Shown: piece after piece, positions 8,294 to 17,264 of the stretch
Layout: each line of letters starts with the position of its first letter
How positions within the stretch are numbered: the stretch's first letter is position 1
From: G963674685 sp964591275
Lineage (GTDB): Bacteria > Lernaellota > Lernaellaia > JACKCT01
NCBI GenBank assembly: GCA_964591275.1
Contig: CAZQAE010000041.1
Coordinates: forward strand, 1-48,775
DNA length: 48,775 bases
Direction: 5' to 3'
Notes under the pieces: model-generated
Seen by the model: the letters and a program-made list of their open reading frames with translations, nothing else
Told to the model about the DNA's origin: nothing
The model's database searches: none
Translations under genes and position numbers: made by a program

Positions 8294-11200
8294 AGTTTTG
8301 CCGCCATCAATCATTATGGGCGCTTTTGATTCCGACCCTCTCAATGATCACACTGCTCGGCGTTTCATGCTCCGATCAAAGCGTAGCCGATCATGACGCG
8401 CTCACTTTTGCGCTCGGCGTCACCAAGGATGTGTTCTATCCCTGGGAGGGCCATGTCAGCATTTCTTCCCTTGACGCGCAACCCGGAACGAAATGGACGG
8501 CGGATTTCGATCTGCGGGTTGATTTGCGTCCTCTAAAACCTTTCAGGGATATCGTCGAGGAAATTAGCGTCGTCATCGTCGGAGAGCCGGTTTACGACGC
8601 CAACGGCAAAACATGCGGCATGACGGCGACGACCGTTTCATCTCTATTCACGTCTGCGGGCATACCGGTGTCATTTTATGAGGGCGTTATGCCCGTCGGC
8701 GCCTTTGGCAACCGCCGCGCGAGTCTTTTTGAGGGCTTAAAGACTTTTCCGCCGTCATTTGGCGAAACGCGCTTGCAGGGAAGTATTGAAATCGATTTGC
8801 CCCTGGATATTCCACACGCCTGGTATCGTCCCATTGTCGATATCTTTGTGCGTCTTAAAGATTCCGAAACACCCGTGGACATCGGGCATATGGGGTATCA
8901 AACAAACCAGTGGATCAACGACATGGCCCAAAGAGCAGGGCCAAGCGGATGGTGGCGCGCTCTGGCCGGCGTCGAGGCTCGCGAGCCTTATGAGTTTATG
9001 CATTACGCGCAGGTTCTGCCCGAAATCAAAGTTGGAGATCCGAAGGCGCCGCGCATGGCCTGGACGATTTTCCATGACATCGACGCCTACGGTCAGTCAG
9101 GGCTTTTGCCCCAGGAGGACGCCGGGCAAGTCGGCCTTTTGAATCGCGTACGCTTCCCGACGCCCTTTCTGTTATACCCAGGCCGCTATCAGATTCATCC
9201 GGGAGTCCCGGCTCTTTTCCCGGAAATTTCCCTGGCGGACCTTTTCATCGGCGACGAAACCGTTCCGACGATGATAATGAATTACATGGATTTTGAATCC
9301 GGGGGCGCGAAGGCGATTCTGACTAAGCCGGATGGCGAGAAGCTGAATCTCGGCGTGCGCGACATGGTTGGTTTTTCGCCGTCGGGTCCGCGTTTGGATA
9401 GGGCGGGGTTCCCGCTGGAGCTACGCCAGACCGGCGAATACGAATTGGAAATGACCGGCGAAATATTCGATAAGTTCGGACGGCGCTTTAGCGGAGGCGG
9501 AGCCTATAAATTCACCGTAGCCATGCCCCTGACTTTTTCCACGCCGGTCAAGCCGGGAACAAACTACCTGGTCGGGTCGCGTTTTCCGGCGGCGGCGCAC
9601 GTTAACCCCGCCGTTCCCGCCGACATCGTTATTGAGGTGGACTATTATCCCAATTCCGACTCAGACCGCGCGCGCCGCGCGACATTCACGGGCCAGTCGG
9701 ATCGTTTCGGGCACTTTGTCCCCAAGGGCGCAGCGCCGATGGTATTCGATGAACCGGGAGAATATCGCTCTTTGATCACCGCCCGTTACCGCCAATCTTC
9801 CGGGGTGCTCTGGTACGGCGCGCAGACTTCGGCGGGCATAATCGCCCCGGTTGAGTCAGAAATCGAACTGCACGGAGGGCGCACATATTTGCAGCCCCCC
9901 AATCCCGACCTGCCCGATTATGGCGGTTTCGAGCGCTACGAGTCGGGCGTGGAGGGCGGATCGTCTCTTTTTGAAAAGGAGACCATGTGCCAGTTCGATT
10001 ATATTTTCCCCTATTTCAAAAGCGACACGCTGTTTATCGCCACGACCTACCCCTTTGAAAGCGTCGTGGGCATCGTGCATTCCATGGAGTTAAAATCGAA
10101 GGAACTCGCCAGACGCTTCGTGCAATCCATCAATCCACAGAAACGTCGATTCGATTTTCCCATCACGCCCAAGCGACGCAAAACAATCTTCCTTCCCGAT
10201 ATCTTCAAGTGGTCTGAAGACAGTTTTGCGTATTTTCGAGTCAACGAAAAGCACGCCGACCACCTGCCGATTCTTTGGTCCAACAAAAAGGGACTTTCGC
10301 CTTTCCTCTTTCGTGATGACAACGAATTTGAGGCCTATACCTACGTTTCCGTCATCCGTCCCGGCTTTCCGGTTTTGTCGCTGGCTTTTGCCGGTTCTTT
10401 TCAGGGACCGTGCTGGATCGTTTCTCCCAATCCCTACGGCGGGCAGATCAACACTTCAACCAACGGCGATCTGCCCGGCGATTTATACCGCGTGATGTCG
10501 GGACTTGTGCTCAAGGATAAAGTGACCGGAAAAAACTATTACGACGCCTACACCGCCTCCATCGTCGTTTTGCCGCCGGGAAGTTATCGCAACTCCGTCT
10601 CCAAGCCCGGTCGCCATGCGATGGCGTGGCTCAACGGGCGTGAGCAGAAATACTTCATCGGCATGGACACTTCCGAAAGCTATCTGGTGGGCGACAAGAT
10701 GGTTTTGGGCGGCACCGTCATGCCCACCGTCCCCGCCGATGTTCGATTCACCGTGACCAAGCCGGACGGCATTGTCGAAATTGTCGAGGGTCGCTCCAAT
10801 GCCCTGGGAGGTTTCGGCCCGCCCCGAATCATCGATGTGGACCAGCCCGGGGTCTATCGCGTCAAGGCGCATATTGAGGGCGACGGCGGAAGCGGCGACA
10901 TCATGGGTACGGGCGACGGCGAGTTTTATAACTTTGCCGTGCCGCCCGGCTCGCAGCAGATCATGACCATAAACCTGCCGCCTTTTTCGGAAGTTCCTCC
11001 CGAAAGCGATATCGTCGTACCCATCCAGTGGCCGGATGAATTGCGTCAGGCGAAGCTGACCTGGTCGATCATGATGCCCGGCAGCGTCATGGATGAGGGC
11101 AGCGTTTTGGTCGCGGGATCAGAGCACATATATCGCTATTCGCGAGAGAATTTCGCGATTCAATATCCCTTTGTGGACACCGTGGATTACGCCACCGGGC

Positions 11201-11424
11201 ACAAAATCGCCGTGGATACCATCGTCATGGTGTTTTTCCTGGAGGCCCAAAACGCTTCGGGGAAAAAAGTATATGATTTGGCCCGCGTGATTTTGCGTGG
11301 CCGGAAACTGTTCAATGCAAGGGGGATTTTCGCCGAAGGCGCAGGCCATATGACCGGAGATACCCATTCTCTTTCCATGGTGAATCCGGCTGCGCCGCCG
11401 CCGCCGATGTCGGCCATGAAATAA
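8287..11424 (+). CDS. Large lipoprotein of unknown function, coupled to the cytochrome gene
   Basis: 1045 residues. ATG at 8287, with GGAG at 8278-8281, overlaps the end of the cytochrome gene. A signal peptide ends in LLGVSC, so Cys28 is the probable lipidated residue. The rest is extracytoplasmic, rich in Pro, Gly and aromatic residues. It contains at least three Ig/bacterial-surface-like stretches of the form 'Y.VG.......V.P..PADI.....' (for example near residues 425-510 and 795-880, sharing the pattern TVPADVRFTVTKPDG.../ DQPGVYRVKAHIEGD). No catalytic motif is seen. Overlap with a multihaem membrane protein suggests it is a periplasmic or surface partner in an electron-transfer or binding complex; that is inference. 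Confidence 0.8.
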   Translation: MVKFCRHQSLWALLIPTLSMITLLGVSCSDQSVADHDALTFALGVTKDVFYPWEGHVSISSLDAQPGTKWTADFDLRVDLRPLKPFRDIVEEISVVIVGEPVYDANGKTCGMTATTVSSLFTSAGIPVSFYEGVMPVGAFGNRRASLFEGLKTFPPSFGETRLQGSIEIDLPLDIPHAWYRPIVDIFVRLKDSETPVDIGHMGYQTNQWINDMAQRAGPSGWWRALAGVEAREPYEFMHYAQVLPEIKVGDPKAPRMAWTIFHDIDAYGQSGLLPQEDAGQVGLLNRVRFPTPFLLYPGRYQIHPGVPALFPEISLADLFIGDETVPTMIMNYMDFESGGAKAILTKPDGEKLNLGVRDMVGFSPSGPRLDRAGFPLELRQTGEYELEMTGEIFDKFGRRFSGGGAYKFTVAMPLTFSTPVKPGTNYLVGSRFPAAAHVNPAVPADIVIEVDYYPNSDSDRARRATFTGQSDRFGHFVPKGAAPMVFDEPGEYRSLITARYRQSSGVLWYGAQTSAGIIAPVESEIELHGGRTYLQPPNPDLPDYGGFERYESGVEGGSSLFEKETMCQFDYIFPYFKSDTLFIATTYPFESVVGIVHSMELKSKELARRFVQSINPQKRRFDFPITPKRRKTIFLPDIFKWSEDSFAYFRVNEKHADHLPILWSNKKGLSPFLFRDDNEFEAYTYVSVIRPGFPVLSLAFAGSFQGPCWIVSPNPYGGQINTSTNGDLPGDLYRVMSGLVLKDKVTGKNYYDAYTASIVVLPPGSYRNSVSKPGRHAMAWLNGREQKYFIGMDTSESYLVGDKMVLGGTVMPTVPADVRFTVTKPDGIVEIVEGRSNALGGFGPPRIIDVDQPGVYRVKAHIEGDGGSGDIMGTGDGEFYNFAVPPGSQQIMTINLPPFSEVPPESDIVVPIQWPDELRQAKLTWSIMMPGSVMDEGSVLVAGSEHIYRYSRENFAIQYPFVDTVDYATGHKIAVDTIVMVFFLEAQNASGKKVYDLARVILRGRKLFNARGIFAEGAGHMTGDTHSLSMVNPAAPPPPMSAMK

Positions 11425-11434
11425 AGGACAAGTC

Positions 11435-11737
11435 ATGAAAGCATCTTTTATTAAGAAACTGGCCGCATTGCGTCGTGAGATTGATGATCAGGATCAAAGG
11501 CTTATTCAAGTTCTCGCGAAGAGGCGCGATCTGGCGCGGCGAATTATGCAAGTGAAGATTGCCGAAGGCCGTGCTTTTCTGGATGACGATCGCGTTCGCG
11601 AAATCGTGGAAACACGCACGGCGTGGGCTAAAAAGGAAAATCTGGACACCGATTTTATCGCCGAGCTTTTCCAAAGTCTGATGGACGGCAATATTAAATT
11701 TGAAGAAGAAAAGCTTCAAAAGCGCCACGGAAATTAA
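11435..11737 (+). CDS. aroQ: Chorismate mutase, AroQ class (stand-alone)
   Basis: 100 residues, a typical single AroQ domain. It converts chorismate to prephenate for Phe/Tyr synthesis. The three-helix pattern is intact: LRREIDDQDQRLIQVLAKRRDLA holds the first Arg and the Lys-Arg-Arg region, QVKIAEGR the catalytic Lys, and DDDRVREIVE the following Arg/Glu, with a C-terminal helix FIAELFQSLMDG. There is no signal peptide, so it is cytoplasmic. It lies 10 bases after the large lipoprotein gene, with AAGGAC before the ATG, probably as the last gene of the cytochrome-lipoprotein run, although no metabolic link is evident. The symbol is used for the enzyme class. Confidence 0.88.
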   Translation: MKASFIKKLAALRREIDDQDQRLIQVLAKRRDLARRIMQVKIAEGRAFLDDDRVREIVETRTAWAKKENLDTDFIAELFQSLMDGNIKFEEEKLQKRHGN

Positions 11738-11769
11738 CTATAAGGAAATCCTCCATGCATAGCCATTTC

Positions 11770-13443
11770 TTATGGCAGATTCCCCAAACTCCGAGACACA
11801 GCCCGTAAGAGAATCCAATACCTCGATTCGTAAACTATTTGCAGATCCTGCTTGAGATCAACAGGAATGTTCCCCATTTGAAAAGGTGATTCGCTCGGCG
11901 GAGTCTTGCCTTTTCCAACCAGCAACTCATCGAGCTTCAAATTCCCGACCGGCTTGCCGCCAAGGCTTGGATCCTTTGATAGAAGGAAAAATGTATTCGT
12001 CGATATTGGCGCATATAATGAACCGTCTTTCACCACATCGAAGCGATAGTAAGGATTTCTCATCAAAATCCCGTAACGCCATTCCTCCAGCACATCCAGG
12101 GCGACATCTTCGGTCATGACGATCCAAACCGGAAGATGAGATTTGGCGACATCCTCTATCAAGCTAGAGACCGTTACGATATCATCCTGGCGTACAAAGG
12201 AAGATTGATAAGGCTCCTGGAGAAAAATGCGCGGCCTGGATTGCAGATAACGCATCATCAGGGTGGCCGGCGCAGGCGAGAATGCGAAAAGACGCAGTAA
12301 GCTGTATGCGGCAATGACACAAACAGACAATCCAGCAGCCCTTGACCACCCCTTCCTATTGGAAAAAGAAGCGATGCCGACGCCCGCCAAAGGCGAAGCG
12401 GCCACCAGCGCGCAATAATCATAGTAAGAATTCTTCTTGGAAATAATTGTAAGAATTATCAGTGGGCCGAAAAACCACAGGATCAGCGAATAACGCCCTG
12501 GAATCTTGTTGCGCAGCAAACCGAAGAGACCAACTAAAACCGCCATGGACAGGAAAGGACCAAGTTGATGACGAAAAATCAAGTCAGGGTAAGTCAACAG
12601 ACCAACCGGATCAACCCACACGGGAGATGCCGCCCCTGCCGACACTTCGGAAAGATAATAATTTACCGGAGTGTTTAGCAGGCCTCCATCCCAGTTTAAA
12701 GATGGAAGCAAAGTGGCCAAAACAAGTACGGCGCAGGCAGCAAAAGCTATCATCAGTCCTGGCCAAAACCCCTTCGAATCATGAGCATCCGACTCTTCAT
12801 TCCCCTGATACAACAGTCCTTCAAGAGTCATCCCGCAAAGGGCAAAAATGCCGCACCCCACCGCAATCAAACCATTGGAAAAGATAAAGGAATAACGCAA
12901 AATCAGGCCGAAACACAAACCGGCCGGAACGGCGAAAATAATCCGCCGCCACCCCCTTCCCTCGACGAGGCATGCCACGCCCGTGGCGACCAGGGCCATG
13001 TTGAGCATATGATCGTCAAAAATGAGCGCCCCGGTCATATGGACAGGCGTGAAAGCGGCGAAAAGGGCTGTAAGTCTTCCGGCAACTGGTCCGCCCAACC
13101 TGGAGCCGATCCGCCAGGAGGCCATGACAAGCGCTAAAAAGAAAAGGAGTTGGACAGAAATAATAATCTCGTAGCTTCGCCCAAACAGGTCCATGAAATA
13201 ATGAGCCAGGCGAAACTGCGGAGGTTGCTTTGGTATATGCCACAGTGGATCAAATGCATCGGGATATTGATGAGAATCCAGGACATGACCCAGCACAGGG
13301 TGAGGCCTTCCCACGAGCACGGGACTCGTTTTCGCGTTCCACCAAACCATTGAAGCGATGGAACTTGCGATAAACGCACACATCGCCAAGATTTGGAGTC
13401 TTTTTCTTATGAGCGGCGTCAATTTCAAATTTATCTCAATCAT
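11770..13443 (-). CDS. Polytopic glycosyltransferase of the GT39/ArnT type (GT-C fold)
   Basis: 557 residues with roughly 10-12 hydrophobic helices in the first 390 residues and a soluble C-terminal part. The early periplasmic loop has HVLDSHQYPDAFDPLW, and the region FDDHMLNMALVATGVACLV resembles the Asp/Glu-bearing loop after the second helices of lipid-linked-sugar transferases of the PMT/ArnT superfamily. Such enzymes move a sugar from a polyprenyl phosphate to lipid or protein at the outer face of the inner membrane. The acceptor here is unknown. The start at 13443 lacks a strong ribosome-binding site. It is convergent with the chorismate mutase gene and divergent from the next lipoprotein gene. 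Confidence 0.7.
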   Translation of the reverse strand: MIEINLKLTPLIRKRLQILAMCAFIASSIASMVWWNAKTSPVLVGRPHPVLGHVLDSHQYPDAFDPLWHIPKQPPQFRLAHYFMDLFGRSYEIIISVQLLFFLALVMASWRIGSRLGGPVAGRLTALFAAFTPVHMTGALIFDDHMLNMALVATGVACLVEGRGWRRIIFAVPAGLCFGLILRYSFIFSNGLIAVGCGIFALCGMTLEGLLYQGNEESDAHDSKGFWPGLMIAFAACAVLVLATLLPSLNWDGGLLNTPVNYYLSEVSAGAASPVWVDPVGLLTYPDLIFRHQLGPFLSMAVLVGLFGLLRNKIPGRYSLILWFFGPLIILTIISKKNSYYDYCALVAASPLAGVGIASFSNRKGWSRAAGLSVCVIAAYSLLRLFAFSPAPATLMMRYLQSRPRIFLQEPYQSSFVRQDDIVTVSSLIEDVAKSHLPVWIVMTEDVALDVLEEWRYGILMRNPYYRFDVVKDGSLYAPISTNTFFLLSKDPSLGGKPVGNLKLDELLVGKGKTPPSESPFQMGNIPVDLKQDLQIVYESRYWILLRAVSRSLGNLP

Positions 13444-13575
13444 TTAAGAAAGTGCTGCGAGGACTATACTGGAATTTGAGCTTTTTTCCTTCACTCGCTG
13501 CGAAATACTTTGAGATCCGGTTCCCGACGTGATATTATTGACTCATAAAATTATTATTTCCAACTGAGAAAAAGT

Positions 13576-13580
13576 GGAGG
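13576..13580 (+). promoter_or_regulatory. Ribosome-binding site that decides the Asp-rich lipoprotein start
   Basis: GGAGG, 5 bases before the ATG at 13586. It rejects the upstream in-frame GTG at 13574, which overlaps the site. Confidence 0.75.
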
Positions 13581-13585
13581 ATGAA

Positions 13586-14800
13586 ATGAGGAACATTATT
13601 GGACTCATGTTGGTCTTTGCGACGACGCTGGCTTTTCTTTTCACGATCTCCTGCGGCGGCGACGACGATGACGACGACGCCGATGACGACGATTCAAACG
13701 ATGACGCGGATGATGACACGGATGATGACGTGAATGATGACGGCGACGACGACATTGATGATGACGCGGATGACGACATATCCTGGGATGAGAGATGCGA
13801 AAATACGATTAACGAATATTACGATCAGTGCGACAACGCCTTGTTCGATTTCACGCACGACCAGGCGATGGAAGCATGCAAAAATTCATCGCCGCCTGAA
13901 ATCCCCTGGGAGTGCGTCGTCGAATGCTGGGAAGGCACGCAAAACTGCGCTCTCTGGTATGCCTGCATTATGGAGAGTTGCGATATTCCACAGCCCGACG
14001 ACGATACAAACGACGACGTGGATGACGATATTGACGACGATGTGGACGACGATGTGGACGACGATGTGGACGACGATCTCCTCCTCGACTTCGAGCCGCT
14101 ATACCTGAACAACTGCCTTATGGAAGATGGTCGGGAATTTGTCATTCGCACGCAAACCGAGTGGGACGAATTCGTCGGCAACATTTTCGGCGATAAATTC
14201 TGGTACGAAATCAACTTTGAGGAAAATATGGTGGTTGGCGTCAGCACCGGCGCGGGCGGATGCGCGGCCTGGGGGCAAATCCTAAGCGTCTATCAAAGAG
14301 ATAATTCCGTCGACGTGAGTTACAACGTGGAAAGCGGCGGCCCCTGTTACTGCTATGTATCTCTTCCAATGTTCGCCATCATACCGAAAAGCGATCTCCC
14401 CGTGAATTTCTACGCGATTGATATCAGCGCCGAGCGAGACGAAGAATCCTATAGTCACCTGTTTTTAAACAACTGCCTGATCGATTCGGAGAACAGTTTC
14501 GTGATCCGTACGGCAGGTGACTGGAACCGCTTCATCGGCATGGACGACGGCGATAATGAATATGACTCCATATCGATGCTTAACTTCGACACGCATATGG
14601 TTCTGGGTCTTTTCACCGCCTCCGGCGGGTGCGCGGCGCATGGACAGATATTTGACATCGCGCCGGACCTGATAGGCAATTATTTATGGTTTTCGTACTT
14701 CCTGCAGGGCGAAGGCGCCTGCGACTGCTGGGTCCGCGTGCCGATCTTCGCCATGTACCCGCATACCGATCTGGTGGTGGATTTTCTCATGGTTGAGTAA
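13586..14800 (+). CDS. Asp-rich lipoprotein with Cys-rich segment and duplicated PrcB-like domain
   Basis: 404 residues. A signal peptide ends at FTISCGG, with Cys23 the likely lipidated residue. Residues 26-64 are almost pure Asp with single spacers. A Cys-rich segment of about 70 residues (8 Cys, WDERCENTIN... CIMESCDIPQP) follows, then a second Asp-rich linker. The rest is two copies of one domain of about 105 residues. Both share NNCL, FVIRT, EW/DW..F.G, a hydrophobic strand (MVVGV / MVLGL), GGCAA.GQI and a C-x-C-[YW]-V then [PM][MI]FA[IM]. The strand order resembles the PrcB C-terminal domain, a protease-associated fold, but this is only a pattern match. Likely anchored in the outer membrane with the two domains held out on acidic spacers. 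Confidence 0.82.
   Translation: MRNIIGLMLVFATTLAFLFTISCGGDDDDDDADDDDSNDDADDDTDDDVNDDGDDDIDDDADDDISWDERCENTINEYYDQCDNALFDFTHDQAMEACKNSSPPEIPWECVVECWEGTQNCALWYACIMESCDIPQPDDDTNDDVDDDIDDDVDDDVDDDVDDDLLLDFEPLYLNNCLMEDGREFVIRTQTEWDEFVGNIFGDKFWYEINFEENMVVGVSTGAGGCAAWGQILSVYQRDNSVDVSYNVESGGPCYCYVSLPMFAIIPKSDLPVNFYAIDISAERDEESYSHLFLNNCLIDSENSFVIRTAGDWNRFIGMDDGDNEYDSISMLNFDTHMVLGLFTASGGCAAHGQIFDIAPDLIGNYLWFSYFLQGEGACDCWVRVPIFAMYPHTDLVVDFLMVE
13661..13777 (+). repeat. Asp-codon low-complexity tract (lipoprotein linker 1)
   Basis: About 39 codons, nearly all GAC/GAT with single Ala, Ser, Asn, Thr, Val, Gly or Ile spacers, mostly in a DDD-x period of 12 bases. It encodes the acidic linker directly after the lipobox. 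Confidence 0.85.
13997..14080 (+). repeat. Asp-codon low-complexity tract (lipoprotein linker 2)
   Basis: A nearly exact 12-base repeat of the type GTGGACGACGAT, encoding VDDD units, between the Cys-rich segment and the first duplicated domain. Confidence 0.85.
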
Positions 14801-14817
14801 TCCCGAACCGGCATAAT

Positions 14818-15819
14818 TCATTGCCTCGCAGCGTCGTAGGCGTCGAGCATTATCTTCAGTATTTCCAAGCCGTCCTCGCCGCTTTGCGCGGGAGGGGCGT
14901 CATTGAGAATGGTTTCTTTCATCGCCTCGATTTGCGCCTGGTAGCCGCATTCATAAACCGTATCGAACATGGGCCATTGCCATCCGTCGGCATTCCACAG
15001 ACCGCCGACCTTTTCCTTTTTCACATATGACAAAAGCCCCGAACCCTTCATCAGGTCCGCGTAGCCGTTGCCGTCCTTACCGAAAACTTCGGTGACCGAA
15101 TCCATGCCGCCCTGGTGGCACCAGTTGCATTCCACAACGCCCATAGCGCCCGACGCATAAGCCATCCAAAGGAGAAAAAAGTCGTCCACGTCGCCTTGCG
15201 TGTGCGTGAAAGTACGCTGCACGGCCTTGACGCTTTTGAGCTTTTGTCCTTTGAAAATTTCGTGCACCACGGAAATGCTGTGGCAGCCCAAGTCCATCAT
15301 GACCCCGCCGCCGGCAGTTTCCTTTTGGAAAAACCACGGCGAGTAGGGTCCGGCGTGCCGTTCGATCTGGCGAACCATATATACATCGCCAAAAGCTTTA
15401 GCGCGAGTCATTTCGACCAGCTTGGCGAACTTTGGGGCCAGGGGAAGATTTTCGGCGTAGATGAGTTTTAGTCCGCTTTTTTTCGAAGCCGCGACCATTT
15501 CCTCACCCTGCTGATAAGTCACGGCCAGCGGCTTTTCCACCATCACATGTTTGCCAGCCTCAAAAGCGCGCAGGACCAGTTCATGATGCTGATAATTGGG
15601 CGTGGCAATGAGCGCCAAGTCCACGTCGGTCGACTCGATCAGGCGCCGGTGATCGTCGTAGGCGCTTGGAATGCCAAATTCCTTTGCGCGCTTTTGCGCA
15701 TTTTCCAGACTGCGACTCGATATCGATACGACCTCGACGCCGTCAACTCGACGAATCGCCTCGACGTGATTCGGGATGACCCCTCCGCTGCCGCAAATGC
15801 CGACTCTGATAGTATTCAT
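14818..15819 (-). CDS. Gfo/Idh/MocA-family NAD(P)-dependent oxidoreductase
   Basis: 333 residues, full length for the family. The N-terminal Rossmann fold has VGICGSGGVIPNH, followed by IATPNYQHHELV and the family signature VEKPLAV (Glu-Lys-Pro, the Lys being catalytic). The C-terminal half has DLGCHSISVVHE (the Cys-His region at the active site) and the beta-sheet part with GVVECNWCHQGG. Members oxidise or reduce sugar-like alcohols and cyclitols; the substrate here is unknown. It is downstream of the ceramidase-like gene on the same strand with only 5 bases between them, so they are probably co-transcribed. That pairing suggests handling of a hydroxylated or sugar-linked substrate, which is inference. 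Confidence 0.92.
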   Translation of the reverse strand: MNTIRVGICGSGGVIPNHVEAIRRVDGVEVVSISSRSLENAQKRAKEFGIPSAYDDHRRLIESTDVDLALIATPNYQHHELVLRAFEAGKHVMVEKPLAVTYQQGEEMVAASKKSGLKLIYAENLPLAPKFAKLVEMTRAKAFGDVYMVRQIERHAGPYSPWFFQKETAGGGVMMDLGCHSISVVHEIFKGQKLKSVKAVQRTFTHTQGDVDDFFLLWMAYASGAMGVVECNWCHQGGMDSVTEVFGKDGNGYADLMKGSGLLSYVKKEKVGGLWNADGWQWPMFDTVYECGYQAQIEAMKETILNDAPPAQSGEDGLEILKIMLDAYDAARQ

Positions 15820-15824
15820 GATGC

Positions 15825-17102
15825 CTAAAACCTATCCAGAGCGTTTTTAAACGCCTCGATCAGCTTCACGCCTACCTGCCGACCGCCGAAGCCCATGCCG
15901 TTTTCGTAGATGCACATCCACCGGGCTTCTTTGTCTTCCCACTCGAAGAGTTCGTACTCTTCGGGCATGTGCACGTAGCCCACGTAGTCGTCGGTCTGAG
16001 AAGCCGTGCAGAATGTTTTCCGCCCTGATTGTTCGATAAGCCTTCGCGCGGCAAAACCCACGCTGGGCCCCATATCCGCAGGGAAACCCGTAAAGACCAG
16101 TTCACCCACGCGCACAACAGGCACGCGAGCAACGCTTCGCTCCCCAATACCGCGCCTTCCAAAACGTCGGACATACATTCGCAACGGGTACAGCAAAATA
16201 TCCAGCCAGGCTTTGTCCGCAGTCAACAATTTCGGCAAAATAACTTCCACCGACGTTTCCCCGACGGCGAAAGCCACATCGTCGCCTTTTATCGGCTCGG
16301 CGTCTTTCGCGGCAATATCCACCTGCTCGCGCAATAGGCGCGTCAGGATTTTCAAGTGCACATTAATGTCCATCGGTCCTTCGGGGAAAAAGACGTTCAC
16401 CGCGCCGACAGGACCAACGATAAACATGCCGTGGTCCCCGTCGTCCTCGATTGTTTTAATGAGTTCACCCGGATAATCGGCGGAGGCCGTATTGTTTTCA
16501 CGAAATGCAACGGTCACCGGATGCGCGCCGAAAGTCATAACCGTGATGTTTCGATTCGATCTCGAAATTTTCAACACGCCCATTGATCTGTCGATGTTTC
16601 CGTCTTTGTGGCGGCGGTTGTAATTGAGTCCCTCGGTCTGCGTGACACCGTAAGATAATTGAGCCGGATGCAGATCCTTCACGGCATCGATCACGGCCCC
16701 GGCGATCCCTTCGACCATACCCTTGAAAATCGACGGCCTGTATTTTCCCATAAATAGGGACGCCGACTCCGTATCCCAGTAGCCGCCCGGGGCGGAATGC
16801 GTGTGCGTGGCGGAAATCATCAATCCGGCGATCTCAATTCCGGCTTCGGCGACGGCCTTTTCAACAGCCACGCGCAAAGGCTTGGTCGTTAACAAAAGGT
16901 CCGTGGAAACGACGGCGGCAACTGTCTTTCCGTCGGAAAATACAAGCGCCCGAGCGTAAAAGGGATCACGAATGCTTTCGGCCAGGCGTTCCTTTTTCCC
17001 GGCCATGCCCGCCATGGGAAAGGGCATCTTCGGCGTAATGTCGCGTTTCCCGAATCCAGCCTCTAACGTATTTTTTGTCTGCGTGGCTTTCTTTGTTGCC
17101 AT
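15825..17102 (-). CDS. Neutral/alkaline ceramidase-like amidohydrolase (N-terminal domain type)
   Basis: 425 residues from the ATG at 17102, preceded by AAGGAG (complement of 17109-17114). LEAGFGKRDITPK opens the fold, and ATHTHSAPGGYW (98-109) is the hallmark zinc-site/catalytic loop of the neutral ceramidase family, which cleaves the amide bond of N-acyl sphingosines. TFGAHPVTV supplies a further expected His. The usual GxxGDxxP loop reads GPVGAVNV, so the normally conserved Asp is absent, and the family's C-terminal Ig domain is missing. There is no signal peptide, unlike secreted ceramidases, so it is predicted to be cytoplasmic. The exact substrate is unproven; other N-acylated compounds are possible. 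Confidence 0.8.
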   Translation of the reverse strand: MATKKATQTKNTLEAGFGKRDITPKMPFPMAGMAGKKERLAESIRDPFYARALVFSDGKTVAAVVSTDLLLTTKPLRVAVEKAVAEAGIEIAGLMISATHTHSAPGGYWDTESASLFMGKYRPSIFKGMVEGIAGAVIDAVKDLHPAQLSYGVTQTEGLNYNRRHKDGNIDRSMGVLKISRSNRNITVMTFGAHPVTVAFRENNTASADYPGELIKTIEDDGDHGMFIVGPVGAVNVFFPEGPMDINVHLKILTRLLREQVDIAAKDAEPIKGDDVAFAVGETSVEVILPKLLTADKAWLDILLYPLRMYVRRFGRRGIGERSVARVPVVRVGELVFTGFPADMGPSVGFAARRLIEQSGRKTFCTASQTDDYVGYVHMPEEYELFEWEDKEARWMCIYENGMGFGGRQVGVKLIEAFKNALDRF

Positions 17103-17108
17103 AGCTAT

Positions 17109-17114
17109 CTCCTT
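17109..17114 (-). promoter_or_regulatory. Ribosome-binding site of the ceramidase-like gene
   Basis: AAGGAG on the minus strand, 6 bases before the ATG at 17102. It rejects the longer start at 17162. Confidence 0.75.
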
Positions 17115-17264
17115 TTCTCGCGTGACTGGTATATTCATAGCAAAAACGCCGTCCGCCGTCATCAGACTACCAGGGATTGCAACCTGGCGTCTTTTCCCCT
17201 ATGAGTTATCGGACTGTTTTTGATCTCACGATGAACAAAAATAAATGCGAGGTATTATCCGACA

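Noticed and set aside
11755..11808. 17-codon plus-strand frame after AAGGA downstream of the chorismate mutase gene
   Set aside because: Very short and overlaps the 3' end of the glycosyltransferase gene; perhaps a remnant of a lost gene, but unsupported.
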